Source: Candidatus Woesearchaeota archaeon (GTDB taxonomy: Archaea > Nanobdellota > Nanobdellia > Woesearchaeales > JAHWHD01). Taken from it: a DNA stretch of 5,671 bases. The stretch covers positions 1 through 5,671 of the forward strand of contig JAHWHD010000082.1 in assembly GCA_019323525.1 (NCBI GenBank), in the 5' to 3' direction. How positions within the stretch are numbered: position 1 is the first letter of the stretch; the number at the start of each line of letters is the position of its first letter. Positions 1 through 4,104 of this stretch are shown here, one piece after another. The position numbers were made by a program, and so were the translations under genes. A model generated the notes under the pieces. It saw only the letters and a list, made by a program, of their open reading frames with translations. It was not told the origin of the DNA and searched no databases.

Positions 1-292
1 CTGGTTCAGTATCGGGCTCTGTTATGTTTTCCTCGATAGGAGTTTCAACAGGGATGGTCTCTGTAATGTTTTCAGTTAAATCTTCAGTCTCGTTTACAAC
101 TGTTTCTTCTGTAGTGTTTTCTACTGTTTCATTTACTGTATCATTTATTACAGGTGTTGTGAAAGTTGCCTTTCCTGTAATTGCAAAGTCTTTAGAAATC
201 GCGACAGCAACGAGCATTAAAGCTACTAAGATTATCAACGGCAATACGTGCCTTAGGTTAAACCCCTCTTTTTTACTCTTTTTCTTACTCAT
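1..292 (-). CDS. Membrane-anchored, Thr/Glu/sequon-rich surface protein (partial, N-terminus only)
   Basis: The first 97 codons of a gene that runs off the left edge are visible. The protein starts MSKKKSKKEG, a lysine-rich cytoplasmic tip. A single hydrophobic span follows at about residues 15-32 (LPLIILVALMLVAVA) and then a short SKDFAITGKA turn. From residue 47 the chain is low-complexity Thr/Glu/Val/Asn with six N-x-S/T sequons (N50, N54, N59, N67, N75, N89). This is the layout of an N-glycosylated stalk held by an uncleaved signal anchor or a signal peptide. The function beyond the stalk cannot be seen. The ATG at 292 is the only good start: the frame is closed by the upstream gene's own TAA at 317-319. 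The Shine-Dalgarno is weak (GAG directly before ATG). It lies 24 bases downstream of the 317-853 gene on the same strand, so cotranscription is plausible. A weak TATA-like stretch (about 308-316) could also serve it. Confidence 0.8.
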   Translation of the reverse strand, partial: MSKKKSKKEGFNLRHVLPLIILVALMLVAVAISKDFAITGKATFTTPVINDTVNETVENTTEETVVNETEDLTENITETIPVETPIEENITEPDTEP

Positions 293-316
293 CTCTTTTT
301 TGTACTTGTATTTAAT

Positions 317-853
317 TTATTCAATCCAGATTCGTTTTACTGAATGTTTTACGTTGTGCTCCTCTAAAAACAATCTAAACCCGTCATAATTTTCCTGTGA
401 AACTAACATTGTTGAATTTGAAACAAGCTCATTTCCTTGTAAGGACTTTAGCCCTTCGTACTTGTATGTCTTGCCTTTGATTTTTGCTTCAGAGCCGTGG
501 ATTCTTTTAGACACTTTTACTTTGTCAGATTTTGACAGTTGCGTAAGATCGTATGAAAACAGATAGTATGGTTTTAATGAGAACTTTGCATCGCTCAGTA
601 TGATCGAGCCAAAGATGAGTTTGCCGTGGCGCATTAGGTCACGCATGAGTTCAGAGCTGTGATGGTGTACATTGATGATGTTTATCTTGTAATCGTGCTT
701 GATTCCGTATATTGCTTCCTCGACCTTTTCCTTGAAATAGTCTGGGTTGGGTTCTTCTGATAAGAAATACAGATCTTTGTCGTATAATATTATAGATTTT
801 AAATTAGAAAGTGCTCTAGTTCTATCAATAATCTCATCAACCGCTCTTTTCAA
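317..853 (-). CDS. Small conserved-looking archaeal protein, possible degenerate nucleotidyltransferase-like domain
   Basis: This 178-residue soluble protein has no signal peptide or membrane span. Residues 1-60 show an alternating helix/strand pattern (IILYDKDLYFLSEE, then YKINIINVHHH) reminiscent of a nucleotidyltransferase fold, but the canonical GS motif is not visible. Residues 76-86 (HGKLIFGSIIL) and 95-120 (PYYLFSYDLTQLSKSDKVKV, then RIHG) look like a conserved core. The C-terminus ends with a VSQENYDGFRLFLEEHNV segment and RIWIE. From memory this resembles hypothetical DPANN proteins loosely annotated as nucleotidyltransferases; that is a weak assignment and no reaction is claimed. 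The start must be the TTG at 851-853, because a stop (866-868) lies just upstream and the next in-frame ATG is at residue 69. A TATA box about 32 bases upstream supports this start with a leader of only a few bases. Confidence 0.8.
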   Translation of the reverse strand: MKRAVDEIIDRTRALSNLKSIILYDKDLYFLSEEPNPDYFKEKVEEAIYGIKHDYKINIINVHHHSSELMRDLMRHGKLIFGSIILSDAKFSLKPYYLFSYDLTQLSKSDKVKVSKRIHGSEAKIKGKTYKYEGLKSLQGNELVSNSTMLVSQENYDGFRLFLEEHNVKHSVKRIWIE

Positions 854-880
854 TTTAGTAAAGAATTAATAAAGTTCTAC

Positions 881-888
881 TTTATAAA
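881..888 (-). promoter_or_regulatory. TATA box for the 317-853 gene
   Basis: TTTATAAA (self-complementary) is centred about 32 bases before the TTG start at 853. With the usual archaeal spacing, transcription would begin about 5 bases before the TTG. The symmetry means orientation is assigned from the neighbouring gene. Confidence 0.55.
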
Positions 889-896
889 TGTTTTGA

Positions 897-955
897 TTAA
901 TGTGTTACTAAATTCGACTTTTGTTTATTTTTTATTTTTGTTAATGTGTTTCTAA
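897..955. repeat. 15-base direct repeat, two copies 44 bases apart
   Basis: TTAATGTGTTACTAA at 897-911 recurs as TTAATGTGTTTCTAA at 941-955, with one mismatch. Both copies follow a TTTTG-type tract. They could be paired regulator sites or simple A/T-rich duplication; there is no further evidence of function. Confidence 0.55.
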
Positions 956-1067
956 CTGAGTTTTTTTGTTATCTGTGATGTTTCTACTTTTTAATTATTA
1001 TATTTGTAATTTTAAGTCTTTTGTTTATTTGTTAACATCTTAAGAAAAGTGAGTCCTATGTCCATTT

Positions 1068-1087
1068 TTTGTTAATGGATTAACAAA
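1068..1087. promoter_or_regulatory. Perfect inverted repeat, candidate operator
   Basis: TTTGTTAA, a 4-base spacer TGGA, and TTAACAAA form a perfect 8+8 inverted repeat. It ends 8 bases before the TATA box of the CARF-like gene, where an archaeal regulator could aid or block TBP/TFB binding. The same half-site occurs twice more upstream (937-944, 1028-1035). Its role as an operator is inferred from position and symmetry. Confidence 0.5.
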
Positions 1088-1095
1088 TCAATAAA

Positions 1096-1103
1096 TTTAA
1101 ATA
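1096..1103 (+). promoter_or_regulatory. TATA box for the CARF-like gene
   Basis: TTTAAATA is centred about 44 bases before the ATG at 1144. It predicts a transcript starting near 1126 with a leader of about 17 bases that carries the Shine-Dalgarno at 1134-1139. A second TATA-like run at 1111-1118 would instead give a nearly leaderless mRNA, which would make the strong Shine-Dalgarno pointless, so it is less favoured. Confidence 0.55.
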
Positions 1104-1133
1104 CTACCTCTATATATAGATATTAAATTACGG

Positions 1134-1139
1134 GGTGAT
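1134..1139 (+). promoter_or_regulatory. Shine-Dalgarno that decides the start at 1144
   Basis: GGTGAT, within GGGGTGATT, is an excellent match to the archaeal 16S 3' end and lies 4 bases before the ATG at 1144. The in-frame GTG at 1135-1137 is part of this element, so the longer reading that starts there is probably wrong. It is the clearest ribosome binding site in the window. Confidence 0.75.
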
Positions 1140-1143
1140 TTTA

Positions 1144-1500
1144 ATGACAAATCTTGTTGCTTGCTTAAGTTCAGGAAAAGGTACATGGGGGCATGTTGGA
1201 AGGCTTATAGCTGACCATGAATGGGAAAAGGTTGTTTTGATAACAAATGATTTCGGCAGACAGAATTTTAAGTCTGAGAAACCTGTTGAGTTGATAGTTG
1301 TTGATTCTATAAAGCCTATGGAGGATCTTATAGAGGATATAAGAAGCGCTTTAGACGGTAAAGTCACTGGTACAGAGGTCGCTCTAAACTTAGTTTCAGG
1401 TACAGGAAAGGAGCATATGGCTTTGCTGTCAGCTGTGTTAAAGCTTGGCTTAGGTGTTAGGTTGATAGCGATAACAAAGAACGGAGTAAAGGAGTTATAA
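1144..1500 (+). CDS. Small Rossmann/CARF-like single-domain protein
   Basis: This 118-residue soluble protein begins with a beta strand leading into a glycine-rich turn (LVACLSSGKGTWGHVGRLI, residues 4-22). A second strand follows (VVLITNDFG, 30-38), then a third (VELIVVDS, 48-55), a helix, and the signature ALNLVSGTGKEHMALLSAV (80-98) followed by VRLIAITKNGV. The N-[LI]-x-S/T-G-T-x-K pattern followed by a small-residue helix resembles the ligand-binding motif of CARF domains, which sense cyclic oligoadenylate in type III CRISPR systems. No effector domain (HEPN, nuclease or HTH) is attached, and no CRISPR array or cas gene is in the window. It is therefore either a stand-alone CARF-like sensor, perhaps ring-nuclease-like, or an unrelated Rossmann-fold nucleotide-binding protein. 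Gene reality is well supported by Shine-Dalgarno and promoter; the CARF assignment is tentative. Confidence 0.85.
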   Translation: MTNLVACLSSGKGTWGHVGRLIADHEWEKVVLITNDFGRQNFKSEKPVELIVVDSIKPMEDLIEDIRSALDGKVTGTEVALNLVSGTGKEHMALLSAVLKLGLGVRLIAITKNGVKEL

Positions 1501-2085
1501 TACTCCTATATATACTCTAAAACCTGACTTCTTTGCAAGGTCTTTTACGTTTCCAAAGACTTCCTGGATTTTCTCTTTAAGAACTTTGCCGCCTTTATTA
1601 TGGGGAGCTACTAACTGTATAGCGCCTCCTTTTTTCAAGTGTTGTTTTGCTTCCTCAATTATCTGGAAACAAAGCTTTCTTCCTGCCTTAAAAGGAGGGT
1701 TTGTAAGGATTGTGTCGAACTTCATACCTTTGACAGGCTCGTAAAGGTTTCCGTGTAATACTTTTGCAGTGGCGTTATTGAGTTTAAGGTTCATCTTAGC
1801 AAGCTTTATAGCTCTCTTGTTGATGTCTGTCATGGTTATTTTTGTATCAGGAAATGTTTTCTTGATAGCAATACCGATTGCTCCGTAACCACATCCTAGG
1901 TCGAGGATGTCTGACTCTGGCTCGATAATGCATTTGTTGATTAGTATCTCAGAGCCTTTATCAATTTTTTTTATAGAGAACACTCCAGAGCCTGTATAGA
2001 ACTCAAACTCATGGTTTCTTAGGATTGCTTTTACCTTTCTTAGCTTTAGCTCTGATGTTTGTTGTTCTTTATAATAGTGGCTCAT
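1495..2085 (-). CDS. RsmC/MJ0882-like class I SAM-dependent methyltransferase
   Basis: This 196-residue protein matches, by recall, the Methanocaldococcus MJ0882 type, a single-domain relative of bacterial RsmC (16S rRNA guanine-N2 methyltransferase). The N-terminus carries the family's FYTGSGVFS (29-37) and IDKGSEILI segments. Motif I is DLGCGYGAIGI (62-72), the SAM-ribose acidic residue is D87 in MTDIN, and the catalytic motif IV is NPPF (129-132), typical of exocyclic amino methylation of guanine or adenine. The N-terminal half of bacterial RsmC is absent, as expected for the archaeal form. An RNA substrate is likely but its identity is unknown. A TATA box sits 27 bases upstream of the ATG, so the mRNA is probably leaderless. 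It converges on the CARF-like gene with a 6-base overlap at the stop codons. Confidence 0.92.
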   Translation of the reverse strand: MSHYYKEQQTSELKLRKVKAILRNHEFEFYTGSGVFSIKKIDKGSEILINKCIIEPESDILDLGCGYGAIGIAIKKTFPDTKITMTDINKRAIKLAKMNLKLNNATAKVLHGNLYEPVKGMKFDTILTNPPFKAGRKLCFQIIEEAKQHLKKGGAIQLVAPHNKGGKVLKEKIQEVFGNVKDLAKKSGFRVYIGVL

Positions 2086-2105
2086 TAAAGTTATTAATAG
2101 AATTG

Positions 2106-2116
2106 TTATATTTAAA
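2106..2116 (-). promoter_or_regulatory. TATA box for the methyltransferase gene
   Basis: Read on the minus strand, TTTAAATATAA is centred about 27 bases before the ATG at 2085. This is the spacing expected for a leaderless archaeal transcript. It lies between the methyltransferase gene and the upstream membrane-protein gene, so the former can be transcribed separately. Confidence 0.65.
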
Positions 2117-2120
2117 GATA

Positions 2121-2133
2121 ATCAAAAAAAGAA
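2121..2133 (-). terminator. Oligo-T terminator after the K/E-rich membrane protein gene
   Basis: Directly after the TAA at 2134, the minus strand reads TTCTTTTTTTGAT, with seven consecutive T. Archaeal RNA polymerase commonly terminates at such T tracts without a hairpin. It sits just before the promoter of the next gene. Confidence 0.5.
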
Positions 2134-3177
2134 TTACCGCTGCATTACACCATACAAGAAATAAAGCAATCTTTCAGCTGCCATTATGAGCTCTTCGTCC
2201 TTGCCCTGTACAGTTATACAGCTGCCTTGCATTATGACCTTAGTCTCTTCAGCTTCTTTTAGGTATATTGTTGGTTCTTCTGCGTCTTCACAAGTTACTA
2301 TTGGACGCGCTTCGCATGCTTTTGTCTTGTTGACTGTACAAGCTCCTTCCAGCCCTATCTGGAAAGCTTTTACAAAGTTTGTACCTATCTCGCCTGTTGC
2401 AAGTGTTACATGGTTAAGACTCTCACCTTCAGGATCGAAAGTTAAGTAGACTTTGTTGATGTTCTTGAAGCTTTCGTCAATATCGCCTTCAATAGGAATT
2501 TTCTCTAGTTCAATAGGTCCGTAGTGCAGCCTTACATAGTATTCTGTCTGAGGGTCTATCTGTACATACGTGTACCAAAGTCCGTCATTGCCTTGGCTGA
2601 AGTCAAAGCCGTTATAGGAGTATTGTGATGATGCGATTACGTTTACTGATTGGCCTGTTGGAGATTCTATCTGGATAATCTCTTCTTTGTCTCCACAGTA
2701 CCTAATCGCGAATATCGCAGCTATAATAACAATGATCAAAAGAACAGTTATTCCAAAGTATTTTATCCCGCCAGGGGTTTGGTTATAATTAGGAAGGTCT
2801 TGAGGTTCTTCTTCTTTTGGCTCTGGTTCTTTTATCTCGACCTTTTCAGGTTCAATCTCTTTTTCAGGTTTTGTTTCAACTTTTTCTTCTTTTTCCACTT
2901 TGACCTTCTCCTTTTTTGGTTTTTTTTCAGGTTTCTTTTTTTCAACCTTTTTCTCTTCAGCAGGCTTTTCCTCTAGTTTTTCTTCTGCTTTCTTGGCAGT
3001 CTTTTTTGAAGCTTTTGTTCTTTTGAACTTTTTCTTGTGCTTCTTATGGTAGGATTCAAAATCCTCAACAATGCCTGTGCCATCTAGAGGAATCTCCTCT
3101 GCAGGAGCAATTGTTATATCCTGGTCAATAAGATACTCAACATCATCCTCTTTCATAGTCCAAACTGATTTAGTCAT
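2134..3177 (-). CDS. Single-pass membrane protein with K/E-rich cytoplasmic region and four-cysteine external domain
   Basis: The protein has 347 residues in three parts. Residues 1-43 are acidic and mixed (DDVEYLIDQDITIAPAEEIP). Residues 44-125 are an extreme Lys/Glu/Pro low-complexity stretch, probably disordered or a charged extended helix. A single transmembrane helix at about 140-160 (YFGITVLLIIVIIAAIFAI) is followed by an external domain at 161-347. That domain has strands in the middle (YSYNGFDF; YVRLHYGPIELEKIPI; VYLTFDP) and cysteines at 280, 288, 296 and 320 that could form two disulfides. It ends with GSCITVQGKDEELIMAAERL and LLYFLYGVMQR. I recall similar C-terminal domains (C-I-x-V-x-G-x near a terminal helix) in hypothetical DPANN membrane proteins, with no known function. 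The positive flank before the span and the charged N-terminus argue for N-in topology. It is divergent from the ABC system and shares its upstream motif. Confidence 0.88.
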   Translation of the reverse strand: MTKSVWTMKEDDVEYLIDQDITIAPAEEIPLDGTGIVEDFESYHKKHKKKFKRTKASKKTAKKAEEKLEEKPAEEKKVEKKKPEKKPKKEKVKVEKEEKVETKPEKEIEPEKVEIKEPEPKEEEPQDLPNYNQTPGGIKYFGITVLLIIVIIAAIFAIRYCGDKEEIIQIESPTGQSVNVIASSQYSYNGFDFSQGNDGLWYTYVQIDPQTEYYVRLHYGPIELEKIPIEGDIDESFKNINKVYLTFDPEGESLNHVTLATGEIGTNFVKAFQIGLEGACTVNKTKACEARPIVTCEDAEEPTIYLKEAEETKVIMQGSCITVQGKDEELIMAAERLLYFLYGVMQR

Positions 3178-3201
3178 TATATATAAAGATTATTGTAGTA
3201 G

Positions 3202-3211
3202 AAAATTTATG
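3202..3211 (-). promoter_or_regulatory. Probable TATA box for the K/E-rich membrane protein gene
   Basis: On the minus strand CATAAATTTT is centred close to 30 bases before the ATG at 3177. It is a weaker match than the other TATA boxes here but is correctly spaced for a near-leaderless mRNA. It directly adjoins the conserved upstream motif at 3215-3230. Confidence 0.4.
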
Positions 3212-3214
3212 TTT

Positions 3215-3325
3215 GCAAGTTCAAAATCCCTCGTTCGCAGCCTTTAAATAGACATAAAGGCACCTGCAGTTTTACAAATATAATAGTTGCTCACTTGCCT
3301 ATATAGGCGGGATTTTGAACTTTGC
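3215..3325. repeat. 111-bp element bounded by a 16-bp near-perfect inverted repeat in a divergent promoter
   Basis: The left arm GCAAGTTCAAAATCCC (3215-3230) pairs with the right arm GGGATTTTGAACTTTGC (3309-3325): 13 bp perfect, one extra T, then 3 more bp. Inside are a 7-bp hairpin GCCTTTA/TAAAGGC (3240-3246, 3255-3261) and a 12-bp palindrome GCCTATATAGGC (3297-3308) abutting the right arm. Read in each gene's own direction, both arms give GGGATTTTGAACTT, beginning 53 bases before the minus-strand start (3177) and 60 bases before the plus-strand start (3369). This could be twin regulator sites, a small inverted-repeat mobile element (no clear target duplication seen), or a structured RNA. 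Confidence 0.7.
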
Positions 3326-3337
3326 TAAAATCATAAC

Positions 3338-3345
3338 TTTTAAAA
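3338..3345 (+). promoter_or_regulatory. TATA box for the ABC ATPase gene
   Basis: TTTTAAAA is centred 27 bases before the ATG at 3369, so the transcript should start at or next to that ATG. This supports the shorter 231-residue protein over a TTG start at 3315 that would lie upstream of the promoter. Confidence 0.65.
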
Positions 3346-3368
3346 GCATAACAATAATAAACAATACA

Positions 3369-4064
3369 ATGGCGAAGAGGGCACTTATCGAATTAAGGGA
3401 GGTCTGCAAAGTCTATAAGATGGGTGAGGTAGAGGTTAAAGCCCTATGCGGTGTCACGCTTAAGATACACGAAGGCGAGTTTGTTGCTATAATGGGTCCT
3501 TCTGGTTCAGGCAAGAGTACAATGGTGAACTCGATAGGCTGTTTAGATGTTCCTACAACAGGTTCAATTTTTCTTGACGGGCATAATATATCGCACATGT
3601 CTGAGTCAGACCTTGCTCAGATAAGAGGAAAGCTTATCGGGTTTGTTTTCCAGCAGTTTAATCTTGTTCCTACATTGACTGCTATAGAGAATGTTATGCT
3701 GCCTATGATATTCCAGGGAGTGGGTAAAGAGAGAAGGTTGAGAAGAGCAACAGAACTTCTAAAGTTGATGGAGCTTGAGGAAAGGATGCATCACAAGCCT
3801 AGCGAGATGTCTGGCGGCCAGCAGCAGAGGGTTGCTATTGCTAGAGCTCTTGCGAATGACCCTGAAGTTATACTTGCAGATGAGCCAACAGGCAACCTTG
3901 ATTCTAAGACAGGAACAGTCATTATGGATTTCTTGAAAAAGCTTCACAAGGAAGAGGGCAAGACAATTGTGCTGGTAACGCATGACCAGTACCTTGCGAA
4001 TGCAGCTGAACGTATAGAGTATCTTAAGGATGGATTGGTTGTGAAGTCTAAGAAGTTGCAGTAA
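3369..4064 (+). CDS. LolD/MacB-type ABC transporter ATPase
   Basis: This 231-residue ATP-binding subunit powers a type VII (MacB/LolCDE/FtsEX-like) ABC system on the cytoplasmic face of the membrane. All motifs are present: Walker A GPSGSGKST (43-51), Q-loop Q95 in VFQQFN, signature MSGGQQQR (147-154; the usual first residue is Leu), Walker B VILADEP (167-173) with catalytic E172, D-loop NLDS (176-179) and switch H205 in LVTHDQ. The GCLDVPTTG segment after Walker A and NLVPTLTAIENVMLPM are typical of the LolD/MacB family rather than nutrient importers. The length is normal when started at the ATG at 3369. It is followed after 40 bases by the COG1361-like gene and then by a MacB-type permease, its probable membrane partner. 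Confidence 0.95.
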   Translation: MAKRALIELREVCKVYKMGEVEVKALCGVTLKIHEGEFVAIMGPSGSGKSTMVNSIGCLDVPTTGSIFLDGHNISHMSESDLAQIRGKLIGFVFQQFNLVPTLTAIENVMLPMIFQGVGKERRLRRATELLKLMELEERMHHKPSEMSGGQQQRVAIARALANDPEVILADEPTGNLDSKTGTVIMDFLKKLHKEEGKTIVLVTHDQYLANAAERIEYLKDGLVVKSKKLQ

Positions 4065-4074
4065 AACAAAAACC

Positions 4075-4083
4075 TTATAAATA
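4075..4083 (+). promoter_or_regulatory. TATA box for the COG1361-like gene
   Basis: TTATAAATA is centred 26 bases before the ATG at 4105, predicting a leaderless internal transcript for the second and third genes of the ABC cluster. A second TATA-like run (4088-4097) is too close to the start to serve it. Read-through from the ABC gene remains possible, as no T-rich terminator follows 4064. Confidence 0.6.
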
Positions 4084-4104
4084 GGAATTATATATAAATT
4101 GCTG

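Larger units (their letters stand above)
854..1143. other. T-rich divergent intergenic region
   Basis: About 290 bases without a supported gene separate the minus-strand gene at 853 from the plus-strand gene at 1144. The plus strand is strikingly T-rich and C-poor. It holds the TATA boxes of both flanking genes, a 15-base direct repeat (897-911 and 941-955), three copies of TTTGTTAA (937-944, 1028-1035, 1068-1075) and one inverted copy (1080-1087). No tRNA or recognisable RNA family is seen. Confidence 0.7.

Noticed and set aside
24..389. Open plus-strand frame rich in Ser/Val/Phe/Thr
   Set aside because: It is the antisense of the sequon-rich surface gene (1-292) and the end of the next gene; its composition mirrors their Thr/Glu codons, and it has no promoter or ribosome site.
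1135..1143. GTG start for the CARF-like protein
   Set aside because: The GTG is part of the Shine-Dalgarno GGTGAT that serves the ATG at 1144.
854..1143. CRISPR array suspected from repeated TTTGTTAA and TTAATGTGTT elements near a CARF-like gene
   Set aside because: Copies are too short, too few and irregularly spaced for CRISPR repeats; no cas genes are present.
2650..2976. Open plus-strand frame extremely rich in Phe/Leu
   Set aside because: It is the mirror of the K/E-rich minus-strand tail: AAG/GAA codons read backwards give Phe/Leu/Ser.
3215..3325. tRNA gene suggested by GTTCAAAATCCC, which resembles a T-arm
   Set aside because: The T-loop is one base too long, the expected GG/CC stem pairing fails, no anticodon or D-arm is found, and there is no CCA-like end; the pairing is a long terminal stem instead.
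3315..3368. TTG-started N-terminal extension of the ABC ATPase
   Set aside because: It would start upstream of the TATA box (3338-3345) and inside the inverted repeat; the extension has no family-like sequence, and the ATG at 3369 gives the usual length.
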